Virus record (IMG/VR): IMGVR_UViG_3300022928_001002
Coordinates: 1 to 32,359 of that record
Strand: one strand, 5' to 3'
DNA length: 32,359 nucleotides
From: a virus
The position numbers and the translations under genes were made by a program. Shown here piece by piece: positions 5,420 through 12,223 of the stretch (position 1 is the stretch's first letter; the number at the start of each line of letters is the position of its first letter). Below the pieces are notes generated by a model, which was not told where the DNA came from, made no database searches, and saw only the letters and a list, made by a program, of their open reading frames with translations.

Positions 5420-6844
5420 TTATTCGATATTATTAATAAACTGTTTAAGCAGAGTGCTATTAGTCTCTGCTTTTACTTTGGGCACGTTTGCACCTTCAGC
5501 TGGATCTTCACGTTCTCCTGCATTGCTAGTACTGTTACGCTTGAGTGCATTTACAATTGCATTACCAGTGCTGGTGTTGCTGTAGTTGTTGTCACCATCA
5601 TCGTCTTCATCGCAATCAATAATACGCAGTGTCTCTACATCAAAGCCTAGATCAATCTTTTGACCTACGCCCGAACTGTTACGTGTCTTCATCAACTGCA
5701 ACTGATAGCGTCCACGTTCACGCATTGCACGACTTGTAAAGATACCAAACACGTTGTCTGCTGTTTGAATCTTTGATAGTCCGCCCGAGATGTGCGAGTG
5801 ATCAAACTCGATCTCTTCAACTGCTCCCCTGTTCAACTGTGCCGCAGTAACAAACACTGTGTTGAGTTCCATTGCTAGGTTACGCAGTTCTTCTGATACA
5901 TACTTGTCTTTGATAAACAAGTTCTCTGCACTTACCTTTGTGCTTGCTGGCATCAACAAGTCCAAGTAGTCGATTAACAGTACATCAACCTTCTTGCCTG
6001 TTTTGATTTCATACTCTTTGATATATGAACGCACATCGTTTGCAGTCTTGCCTGAGGGCATATACTTGATCTGCATAGCACCACTCTTCTTACCAATCAT
6101 CTTGACTTTGAGTTCAACATCATCAATCTGCTTGAACACATCACGTGTGCTGATGCCTGTGACCATACTGTCAATACGCATACTCACTAGACTCTCTGCA
6201 AGTTCTAGTGTTAGGTACATCACGTTCATGCCCTTCTCAGCCATGTTAACGCCAATGTTAGCAAGGAACAAACTCTTACCTGCACCTGACCCGCCTGCAA
6301 AGATATTAAGCTCGCCTCTGTTAAAGCCACCAAACAGTTTCTTGTCCATAGCAGCCCAGCCAGTGCTCACCTGTCCGTTGGTGCTCTTGATTGCTTCTAG
6401 GCGTGTGCGTGGGTCACTCCAATAGTCTGTACCCAAGTCTTTCTGTAGTCCAATCTGTACAGCCTTCTTGACTAGATCTTCACACGCACCATACTCGCCT
6501 TTCTCAAGCAAGTCTGCGCTTTTAAGAATAGCTGCCTCAAGTGCTTTGTGTTTTGAGAATGTTTCAAACTCAGCCAGCAACCAGTCATAGTGATTCTCTG
6601 CAAGCTGTCCTGGATTCTTCAAGTCGCTTTGTGCTGCTGCGTTCACCATGTCAAATGTAGGCAGTGCGTTAAACTCACTTACGTATTCTGTAAGGAACTT
6701 AGCCGCAGGCGCTAGTCTGCGATCAAATGCATCTGGGTTGAATACTGCTTGGCAGCGCACGAAGCTCTCTGCATCAGTAAGCATCATCTCAAGATATACT
6801 CGCTGTATATCGTATCCGTAATCTGTGTTTTGTCTTGTGCTCAT
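5420..6844 (-). CDS. 41: T4 gp41-type replicative DNA helicase (DnaB family)
   Basis: This 474-residue protein is the hexameric 5'-3' helicase that unwinds the replication fork and partners with the gp61 primase. It shows a helical N-terminal domain (1-140), then a RecA-like domain with Walker A GGSGAGKS at 184-191, a Walker B segment VLLIDYLDLL near 280-290, and SGGLSKIQTADNVFG-like DnaB motifs in the C-terminal third. Length matches T4 gp41 (475 aa). A consensus promoter ends six bases before the ATG, so the mRNA should start at the start codon. The C-terminal tail (after about 430) is polar and low in complexity, as expected for a partner-binding tail. Confidence 0.92.
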   Translation of the reverse strand: MSTRQNTDYGYDIQRVYLEMMLTDAESFVRCQAVFNPDAFDRRLAPAAKFLTEYVSEFNALPTFDMVNAAAQSDLKNPGQLAENHYDWLLAEFETFSKHKALEAAILKSADLLEKGEYGACEDLVKKAVQIGLQKDLGTDYWSDPRTRLEAIKSTNGQVSTGWAAMDKKLFGGFNRGELNIFAGGSGAGKSLFLANIGVNMAEKGMNVMYLTLELAESLVSMRIDSMVTGISTRDVFKQIDDVELKVKMIGKKSGAMQIKYMPSGKTANDVRSYIKEYEIKTGKKVDVLLIDYLDLLMPASTKVSAENLFIKDKYVSEELRNLAMELNTVFVTAAQLNRGAVEEIEFDHSHISGGLSKIQTADNVFGIFTSRAMRERGRYQLQLMKTRNSSGVGQKIDLGFDVETLRIIDCDEDDDGDNNYSNTSTGNAIVNALKRNSTSNAGEREDPAEGANVPKVKAETNSTLLKQFINNIE

Positions 6845-6850
6845 CTTTTA

Positions 6851-6879
6851 ATTATACTATCTTTAATTTAAATTGTCAA
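6851..6879 (-). promoter_or_regulatory. Sigma-70-type promoter giving a leaderless gp41 mRNA
   Basis: Leftward TTGACA (6879-6874), a 17-base spacer and TATAAT (6856-6851), then TAAAAG and the ATG at 6844. The start of transcription is expected about seven bases after the -10 box, i.e. at the A of the ATG. The -35 box lies inside the end of the upstream gene. The same 6-base -10-to-ATG distance recurs at 9704 and 19334. Confidence 0.85.
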
Positions 6880-7618
6880 TTTGTTTTATTATCATATCAG
6901 TTAAACGTTGTTGCGTTTTGTTACCGTAATGTTGCAAGTCTCTAGCATAATCTATTGTCTTTTTATTTGGCAAGTAATCTTCTATTTCAAAATTTATCAA
7001 AGGTATATTATTAGTTTGACAAATATATTTCACAGCCATTGTATTCTTTTCGTATTCTAACAATACATTAGTATCATTTTCTATAAATATTTTATACCAA
7101 GGCCTGTAAGGTTTAAGATGATGCTCAAATATATGAGATGCTTTGATATGCATCTCATATCCGTCTTCATTTTGTATAGAAACACGGTCTCTATGTGGTT
7201 GTGCAAACACAACAAGTTTTGGTTTTAGAATCGGTATCCAATGATAGGCCATTCTAAAACAACTAGCATTGCCGGATCCGCATAGCCCTAGATTATAATT
7301 TTTTAAACTATAATAATCTGCTACCCTTTGTGCAAACGTATCGTTGTTAGGTAACCCTGTGCCAAATGTATAACTGCAACCTAATGTAACTATACAATCA
7401 GTATCTTCGAACTCGTCACAACGAAATCCTTGAGAGTTATATTTGTATTCTATTGTTGTGTTAACCCAATTGTTTTTTTCTAATATTTCTCTTGTATCTG
7501 TATGTTTCATATTTCTACGAAAACGTTTTTCACTATCTGTACCTTCCCAGTATTCAGTTTTACCAGCTTTAGGAATATCTCCAAAGAAATTGCGATCATG
7601 TAAGTTATTCTGATTCAT
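6863..7618 (-). CDS. SGNH/GDSL-like hydrolase family protein (251 aa)
   Basis: A block LGCSYTFGTGL (near residues 80-90) matches the block I motif of SGNH hydrolases, with Cys replacing the Asp of GDS. A candidate catalytic His is in LQHYGNKTQQRL near the C-terminus, and the Gly-Asn pair GSGNAS near residue 115 fits blocks II/III. Such enzymes remove or add acyl groups on sugars and lipids. The gene follows a carbamoyltransferase, so a role in modifying surface glycan is plausible. Two starts are possible: ATG 7618 just after the upstream stop, or ATG 7630 overlapping it by 10 bases; neither has a strong ribosome-binding site. Confidence 0.65.
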   Translation of the reverse strand: MNQNNLHDRNFFGDIPKAGKTEYWEGTDSEKRFRRNMKHTDTREILEKNNWVNTTIEYKYNSQGFRCDEFEDTDCIVTLGCSYTFGTGLPNNDTFAQRVADYYSLKNYNLGLCGSGNASCFRMAYHWIPILKPKLVVFAQPHRDRVSIQNEDGYEMHIKASHIFEHHLKPYRPWYKIFIENDTNVLLEYEKNTMAVKYICQTNNIPLINFEIEDYLPNKKTIDYARDLQHYGNKTQQRLTDMIIKQIDNLN

Positions 7619-7620
7619 AT

Positions 7621-8610
7621 TTAATACCATACACCATCAAGTTTAATTTTTTTCTTTGTATGGGCTAATACCGCACCTATACAACTGCCAGGGTCACCTG
7701 GGTTCTGCGGAACATGAATGTTATCCCACATTGGGCTAATACGATCAACTGCTTGTCTATTTAGTGCTCCACCACCTGCAAGTGCTAGGTTAGTTGTTGC
7801 TGTTTGTACCTTAGCCCAGCAGCTCAAATAGGTTACACAGTATTCAAATATCCATTGTGTAGCGGCAGCAATGTCGTACATGTCTTGCTCACTAGTTAGT
7901 TCAGGGTGCCACCACATACATCCCCTATGTAGATTTTCTTTTGCTTTAATGCTAGGTGTGAACCCCATGCCAGTAGTGCCAATTAGCTCATCAAATATAA
8001 GTTTATAAAATCTATGAGGGTCACCTTTAGCTGCATACTGGGCTACTAGATATTCATCACGCTGCGGTACTAGACCTATACGCTGTGTCATGGCACTATA
8101 GAAAAGACCTAGACTATGCGGATACCCTTGGCTATAAATCTTCTTGAGCTTATTGTTCTTTCCATGCCATATGGTCAGGGTCTCGAACTCGCCTATGCTG
8201 TCTAAGCATATTACAGCGCAATCATCATGAGGCTGGGTGTAATAAGCATAAGCAGCATGACTTAGGTGATGCTGGGTATAGCTGATCGGTATGCCACGTA
8301 GTCCACGAATGTCTACATACTTGCGTATGTTGTTCTCACTGTACAACCAACCCTGTCCAGCACGCCACTGACGTAGTGTCTTAAGGAACGGACGTTCGTA
8401 CCAGATTAGTTTATCAGGACGGCCGTAGTCTAGTGCATGCTTTATGATCTCACTGTTTAGGTGTGGGTCATTAGGTACGCCACTAAAGTCTTTAGCAAGC
8501 CCTGCCCATAATAGACGAGATGTAGGGTTAGGACATAGTCCTTTGCGAGATGTTTCAAATATTGCAATACTTGCGTCGTGGCTATTGCCTACCAATCCCC
8601 AAGTAATCAT
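7621..8610 (-). CDS. Short O-carbamoyltransferase (NodU/CmcH/TobZ type, N-terminal domain)
   Basis: This family transfers a carbamoyl group to sugar or nucleoside hydroxyls through a Kae1-like domain. Visible motifs are the metal-binding HHLSHAA (114-120), LDSIGEFET (136-144), PHSLGLFYSAMT, LALAGGGALNRQAV and PGDPGSCIGAVL near the end. At 329 residues it contains only the Kae1-like domain; typical members of about 550-600 residues carry an extra C-terminal domain absent here. Carbamoyltransferases occur in many T4-like marine phages; the substrate (surface sugar or nucleotide) is unknown. It starts in an ATGA overlap with a 40-residue gene and sits between primase and helicase genes. Confidence 0.85.
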   Translation of the reverse strand: MITWGLVGNSHDASIAIFETSRKGLCPNPTSRLLWAGLAKDFSGVPNDPHLNSEIIKHALDYGRPDKLIWYERPFLKTLRQWRAGQGWLYSENNIRKYVDIRGLRGIPISYTQHHLSHAAYAYYTQPHDDCAVICLDSIGEFETLTIWHGKNNKLKKIYSQGYPHSLGLFYSAMTQRIGLVPQRDEYLVAQYAAKGDPHRFYKLIFDELIGTTGMGFTPSIKAKENLHRGCMWWHPELTSEQDMYDIAAATQWIFEYCVTYLSCWAKVQTATTNLALAGGGALNRQAVDRISPMWDNIHVPQNPGDPGSCIGAVLAHTKKKIKLDGVWY

Positions 8611-8729
8611 TTGTATATGAACGGATCACGTTTTTTTAATTCTTCTATGCGCTTCTTAAACTCACGCTCTTCTTTCCAGTAATTGTAGGGCCATGTTATC
8701 CACGACCAAATCTTTTTTAACCAAACCAT
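8607..8729 (-). CDS. 40-residue Trp-rich conserved phage peptide
   Basis: A short frame in the gap between primase and carbamoyltransferase encodes 40 residues: an aromatic, amphipathic start (MVWLKKIWSWITWPYNYW) followed by a highly charged helix (KEEREFKKRIEELKKRD) and PFIYK. It starts 13 bases inside the end of the primase gene and ends in an ATGA overlap with the carbamoyltransferase start, filling the gap exactly, which is strong evidence that it is real. The N-terminal part looks membrane-surface binding. It resembles very short conserved proteins of marine T4-like phages; function unknown. Confidence 0.75.
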   Translation of the reverse strand: MVWLKKIWSWITWPYNYWKEEREFKKRIEELKKRDPFIYK

Positions 8730-9697
8730 TTCTTTGCTCTCAGTCTAATTTTAAGTGGGCTAGTTTCTGCGGCACTAGCAATACTATACAATGTATATAG
8801 TCTACCGTACTTAGCAACAGCATCACCAATGTCGTTGATGTCAGCATCCCAGTCCGGCAAACTAACGCCCCAGCCGCGTTCGATAGCTGCTTCAATTAGT
8901 TTGCTGCCTGCTTTGTCTCTGTCAGGTACAACATAAATGTCTTTGCCTAGTCTATTAATTAGCAGTGCTTGCTGGTCTCCAATTTCACTTCCGGTTAGCG
9001 CACATCCGTCTACATGAATAGCATCTACAGGACCTTCGCACACAATTGCAAACACTTTGTTAGGACCTTGCTCGTCTAGTCCGTATACAAATCCTGGTTG
9101 CGTTTCTGTAAGGTACTTAGGCTGCTTGTCTGCTGTGATAGTTCGAGCAGTCCAGCCTACTACTCGCCCTTCATAGTAGAACGGAATAATAAGTCTGTCA
9201 CGATATCCTAAGCTCGAGCTCCAGTAGTAGTCTGTGTCATCTAAGTTTAGATTACGTGCAGCCATGTACTCAAGGATAGCCATACTAAACTTATTAAACT
9301 CTGTAATGTCTGCTACCTTAACAGCATCAGGCGGCAATGGTACAGTTTCAAATGTAGGAATATCAATCTTACGCTGCTGTACTTCTACACCTTCATTGAT
9401 GCGCATTACATCTAGCGTGAGCTTGTTAATAGCATCATCAGGCGCACCTAACCAAATTAATAGTCTACGCAAGCCTTTGCTTACATTACGTCCTGGTTGC
9501 CAACTTGCTTTGTATCCACAGTTAAAGCAGTGATAGCTAACTGTATCGCCTTCTGAGATAAGTCCACCGCGCCCTCTAGTGTCAGCAGTGTTACCATTGT
9601 GATGACAGCAGGGCGCATTGAAGCTAGTCCACCCACTCGGAGTAGTCTTTCGCTTACTAGGCAAATATGCTGTTATGATGTCGGACACAATACTCAT
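8717..9697 (-). CDS. 61: T4 gp61-type DNA primase
   Basis: The 326-residue enzyme makes RNA primers for lagging-strand synthesis with the gp41 helicase. An N-terminal zinc-binding domain is visible: C30/C31, H32/H33 and YHCFNCGY with C57 and C60. The TOPRIM catalytic domain has IVCEGPVDAIH (E221, D225) and VVPDRDKAG (D259, D261). Length is close to T4 gp61 (342 aa). A perfect TTGACA/TATAAT promoter lies directly in front, with the -10 box six bases before the ATG, so the transcript should be leaderless. The end overlaps the 40-residue gene by 13 bases. Confidence 0.92.
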   Translation of the reverse strand: MSIVSDIITAYLPSKRKTTPSGWTSFNAPCCHHNGNTADTRGRGGLISEGDTVSYHCFNCGYKASWQPGRNVSKGLRRLLIWLGAPDDAINKLTLDVMRINEGVEVQQRKIDIPTFETVPLPPDAVKVADITEFNKFSMAILEYMAARNLNLDDTDYYWSSSLGYRDRLIIPFYYEGRVVGWTARTITADKQPKYLTETQPGFVYGLDEQGPNKVFAIVCEGPVDAIHVDGCALTGSEIGDQQALLINRLGKDIYVVPDRDKAGSKLIEAAIERGWGVSLPDWDADINDIGDAVAKYGRLYTLYSIASAAETSPLKIRLRAKKWFG

Positions 9698-9703
9698 ACT
9701 ATT

Positions 9704-9731
9704 ATTATAGCAGAGTATCGTAGAATGTCAA
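9704..9731 (-). promoter_or_regulatory. Sigma-70-type promoter giving a leaderless primase mRNA
   Basis: Leftward TTGACA (9731-9726), a 16-base spacer and TATAAT (9709-9704), both perfect, then AATAGT and the ATG at 9697. It exactly fills the 34-base gap between the virion gene ending at 9732 and the primase. Transcription is expected to start at the start codon. Confidence 0.88.
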
Positions 9732-10514
9732 TCAGTTTCTGACAAGTATCTTTGTAATTGTATCTGCAGGATCTGCTGTTGCAACAACTCGTATAAAACT
9801 ATATACGCCATTAAAGTTTACTGGGACTGGCTCTGTTTCTGCTCCAGTAAAGGTTACTGTAGTAACATCTGCCCAATCCGTTGTGCCATTGACTTCATTT
9901 TCTAATGTAGCTTGTACTGTTATGTCTCCTACATATCCGTCAGTATAGATTGCAGCAGTATGTAATGCTTCGTTTCCGTTTATACCTGGCTGTGCATTTA
10001 GTGCTTCTGAATTCCAAACACTATTGTCTAATGTAAAGATTGATATGCTACGAGTCGTCGCCGGACCAGGGAATGCAGTTTCACTAACATAGATAGTACC
10101 GTTCATTCCAAAATTAGCATTTGAGTATGTTAGTGTTGGCAGTTCAGAAGTATTATCTACAAGATGTATGTTGTATGAAAGATACTGTTGATCAATGTTT
10201 AATAAGTCATTGTCTGTAACGGTAACTTTAAATAATCCTCTTGTAGGGGCACTATCGTCACCTGGGATTAGTTCTCCATCATGTTCGACTACTAACAATC
10301 TATTTTCATCAAATGCTTGAAACTTAGGTGTGTAGTTTGAAATGTCAATTGGCTTCTGATCAGCATTGAGTACTCTAAAGTCAAGTACATTATCAATGCC
10401 TCGATATACTGTTAATTGTCTTTGATACACTGGTCTGTACTCCGTGATGAATCCTGCGTCATTAGTTACAATGGTTGTTTTATTTGAGACTAAATATCTA
10501 GGTGTTAATTGCAT
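9732..10514 (-). CDS. Conserved beta-rich virion protein (260 aa)
   Basis: The frame runs upstream to 10583, but homologous-looking proteins begin near the ATG at 10514 (MQLTPRYLVSNKTTIVTNDA), and the upstream part overlaps a rightward gene. The 260-residue product is mainly beta-strand, with an N-terminal block (YRPVYQRQLTVYRGIDNVLD) that I associate with a structural protein conserved among T4-like marine phages. It ends with a strand pattern like that of carbohydrate-binding or fibre domains. A GATAAATA box four bases before the ATG suggests late, nearly leaderless expression. Its exact place in the virion is not known to me. Confidence 0.7.
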   Translation of the reverse strand: MQLTPRYLVSNKTTIVTNDAGFITEYRPVYQRQLTVYRGIDNVLDFRVLNADQKPIDISNYTPKFQAFDENRLLVVEHDGELIPGDDSAPTRGLFKVTVTDNDLLNIDQQYLSYNIHLVDNTSELPTLTYSNANFGMNGTIYVSETAFPGPATTRSISIFTLDNSVWNSEALNAQPGINGNEALHTAAIYTDGYVGDITVQATLENEVNGTTDWADVTTVTFTGAETEPVPVNFNGVYSFIRVVATADPADTITKILVRN

Positions 10515-10518
10515 CAAG

Positions 10519-10526
10519 TATTTATC
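10519..10526 (-). promoter_or_regulatory. Probable late promoter box close to the start codon
   Basis: Leftward GATAAATA, one mismatch from the T4 late octamer, separated by only CTTG from the ATG at 10514. As with the boxes at 1684 and 24999, the transcript would begin at or within the start codon. Support is weaker because of the mismatch and the 4-base spacing. Confidence 0.4.
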
Positions 10527-10533
10527 GAGAAAT

Positions 10534-10902
10534 ATGTTATTAAAAGATATTGAACAGAACTTTCCATTTATTAGCGTAGTCACTTATGGTGGCAATGAAT
10601 ACGTCGGCGTCATTGCCAATCAAGATGCATATATAACCAGCATGTATATTTTCACTTCTCTAAAGACTGATGAAGAAAAAGAAGTGTTTTTAGAAATGGG
10701 CAATGTCTGGTGGTGGGAATCAAATAGGATGTTGCCCATTAATATATTCCTAATAAATGAAATGCAACAATTTAGTTACGCAATGATGACCATGAATAGC
10801 AAGGATGTTAAGGTAACAATAGGTCCTTGTGTTAATTTAAATGATTTAAACTTTAAACGTATCAAACGTAAAAGCGTACAACTTGTACGTAAAGCTAAGT
10901 AG
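10534..10902 (+). CDS. Conserved phage protein (122 aa), unknown function
   Basis: The ATG at 10534 gives MLLKDIEQNFPFISVVTYGG; the longer frame from 10444 lies antisense to the virion gene and is unlikely. The 122-residue product has a compact alpha/beta start (GGNEYVGVIANQDAYITSMY), a WWWESNR motif near residue 62, and a basic C-terminal tail rich in Lys/Arg. I recall similar small proteins with the WWWE motif in T4-like cyanophages, none with a known function. It is divergent from the virion gene (19-base gap) and converges with the DnaE-like gene (8-base overlap). Confidence 0.7.
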   Translation: MLLKDIEQNFPFISVVTYGGNEYVGVIANQDAYITSMYIFTSLKTDEEKEVFLEMGNVWWWESNRMLPINIFLINEMQQFSYAMMTMNSKDVKVTIGPCVNLNDLNFKRIKRKSVQLVRKAK

Positions 10903-11452
10903 AAAACTGCTCACACAATAAATTCATGTGTACAACACATGCCGTAGCGTAACTAACAGCATGCGCTTTCTTAAAGTAGTAACCTTCATCAGGTTTAATC
11001 CAAACTTCCTTCATTATTGTCTCCCAGCTTTCGTTCGCTAGGTGTCTCTTGGCTGGTCGAATTATCGCTAGTGTCGCTGCCAATTTCAATACCGAGTTGG
11101 GCTTCAAGACTTTTAAGAGTTGACTGTGCCCGTTTAGATGAAAGACTTTTTCGCTGAAGTCCTCGTGCTCCAGAAGTTGCCATAGGGGTTCCCTTTCCAT
11201 TAGTTCTGTTAAATGTGATTCGTCCCTAACATCTTTGTATATGCTTACGTTAAGGAAGTCTAGTTTAAAGTAGCCACGTTCTTCTGCGGTCTTGTAGTCA
11301 ACTGTGGCTAAGTTGTCTACAGGGTTGTGTGGAATCTCAGTTGCATAGACTCCAGTGTTGTGCTTCTTGTCTGTATCAAGTTTAGCAACACGATGCTTGA
11401 GCTGTGCAAGCACAATAGTTCTGTCAGCAAAGTCTATATCAATATCAGGCAC
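10895..11452 (-). CDS. Miniature DnaE-like protein (bacterial Pol III alpha palm fragment)
   Basis: The 185-residue protein matches widely separated blocks of the replicative DNA polymerase III alpha subunit, in order. PDIDIDF (2-8) is the first catalytic aspartate motif. HNTGVYATEIP (31-41) matches the KHAGGVVIAP block and YFKLDFLN (61-68) the third-aspartate motif KFDFLGL. VFHLNGHSQLLKVLKPNS (103-120) matches the GVFQLES...LLRRLKPDS block and AHAVSYA (163-169) the KSHAAAYA block. The PHP domain, most of the fingers, and the C-terminal beta- and tau-binding parts are absent. It starts with GTG, directly after an in-frame TAA, and overlaps the preceding 58-residue gene by 8 bases. Polymerase activity is doubtful; a regulator or decoy of host Pol III is possible. 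Confidence 0.75.
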   Translation of the reverse strand: MPDIDIDFADRTIVLAQLKHRVAKLDTDKKHNTGVYATEIPHNPVDNLATVDYKTAEERGYFKLDFLNVSIYKDVRDESHLTELMEREPLWQLLEHEDFSEKVFHLNGHSQLLKVLKPNSVLKLAATLAIIRPAKRHLANESWETIMKEVWIKPDEGYYFKKAHAVSYATACVVHMNLLCEQFST

Positions 11453-11621
11453 TGGTTAACTTCCAATGTAGGTTACCTTGACTGGGACGAGTACCTACAT
11501 ACTCTTGCCCAGTCTCCATGTCTATCAGTTTATATTTTTCTGGACACTTTGTATAAACTACCAACTGCACAGGTGCTGATAATTCTTTTACTTCTGTGCC
11601 ATCTTGCAATGTTCTAGTCAA
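11445..11621 (-). CDS. 58-residue phage protein with a TTG start
   Basis: The gap between the nucleotidyltransferase and the DnaE-like gene is filled by a 58-residue frame beginning TTG: MTRTLQDGTEVKELSAPVQL, then VVYTKCPEKYKLIDMETGQE and an ending in LHWKLTSA. AGAAGG lies five bases before the TTG, inside the end of the upstream gene. The frame overlaps both neighbours by exactly 8 bases, the same overlap seen repeatedly in this operon. There is no ATG alternative of reasonable length. It looks like a small beta-rich domain; function unknown. The two polypeptide-coding overlaps make it very likely real despite its length. Confidence 0.7.
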   Translation of the reverse strand: MTRTLQDGTEVKELSAPVQLVVYTKCPEKYKLIDMETGQEYVGTRPSQGNLHWKLTSA

Positions 11622-12027
11622 GTTTACCTTCTTCTCTTAGTTTAGCTCGAATCTGTGTAGCACTAATATTATGTATCTCTTCTCCGAGGTCGTGCTGTGT
11701 AAATGTATATCCTACACCGCGTCCATAACTAATGTCTACAATGTTTGGAACTTCCATTATAATATAGTCTTCGTTATATGTAAAGCCTTCTTTTGCCAAA
11801 CCTCTAATAATATTTTCTTTTACTGTTAGGAAGTCAAAAGGATTGTCGTCTTGCTTAGTAGTTCTTCCAGCGCCTGCATCAGAACCTACAATGCCGCCAA
11901 CGTCACGTACCATAATAGCAACTTGACCTGTTTCCATAAATGCTTTTTTAAATAACGCTGTGTGGCCATCATGCCAAGGTTGCCAGCGGCCTAACATCTG
12001 TGTAGTAGGTTTTTGATTATCAAACAT
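11614..12027 (-). CDS. HxGH-type nucleotidyltransferase (cytidylyltransferase-like fold)
   Basis: The 137-residue protein shows the nucleotidyltransferase signature GRWQPWHDGHTALFKKA (13-29, with the HxGH motif HDGH) and an ISATQIRAKLR motif (121-131) matching the ISSTxIR-type nucleotide-binding motif. The fold is that of cytidylyl-, NMN adenylyl- and ATP-sulfurylase-type enzymes. The exact substrate cannot be read from sequence. Because the two genes before it encode an APS-kinase-like protein and a DUF2061 membrane protein, a part in sulfate activation is one possibility; nucleotide-sugar or NAD metabolism are others. It overlaps both neighbours by 8 bases in a leftward operon. Confidence 0.75.
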   Translation of the reverse strand: MFDNQKPTTQMLGRWQPWHDGHTALFKKAFMETGQVAIMVRDVGGIVGSDAGAGRTTKQDDNPFDFLTVKENIIRGLAKEGFTYNEDYIIMEVPNIVDISYGRGVGYTFTQHDLGEEIHNISATQIRAKLREEGKLD

Positions 12028-12223
12028 TTTGTCCCCAGTTTATTTTATTCCAAATTCGTTCGTGTACATAGTATAAAATTAAATTTACAAATACTTGTAC
12101 GCTTGCAATTCCAGTTGCTGCTGCTAAGTTACCTGTTACTACATATGATATAGCAAAGGTTGCTAGAGATGCTAACGCTCTCCAAGTTAATGCTTTAACT
12201 ACTGATCTTTTATTTGAGTCCAT
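12020..12223 (-). CDS. DUF2061 small membrane protein (67 aa)
   Basis: The 67-residue product begins with the basic stretch MDSNKRSVVKALTWRALAS and has two hydrophobic segments (about 14-33 and 37-52) followed by YYVHERIWNKINWG, the typical ending of the DUF2061 family. In bacteria DUF2061 proteins are found beside or fused with sulfate-activation enzymes (as I recall it), which matches the APS-kinase-like gene immediately upstream here. It overlaps that gene by 14 bases and the nucleotidyltransferase by 8. It would sit in the inner membrane; its biochemical role is not established. Confidence 0.8.
   Translation of the reverse strand: MDSNKRSVVKALTWRALASLATFAISYVVTGNLAAATGIASVQVFVNLILYYVHERIWNKINWGQNV

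Noticed and set aside
5994-6425. A 143-residue rightward frame opposite gp41
   Set aside because: It is the antisense shadow of the helicase gene, whose motifs are unambiguous.
7082-7089. A perfect TATAAATA on the rightward strand
   Set aside because: It lies inside a leftward coding region with no rightward gene after it; probably chance in AT-rich DNA.
9732-10583. Longer start (10583) for the virion protein
   Set aside because: The extension is antisense to the conserved rightward gene at 10534, and the conserved block begins right after ATG 10514.
10995-11183. A 62-residue leftward frame inside the DnaE-like gene
   Set aside because: The enclosing frame keeps clear DnaE-like blocks on both sides and across this stretch, and the inner frame has no recognisable motif or ribosome-binding site of note.
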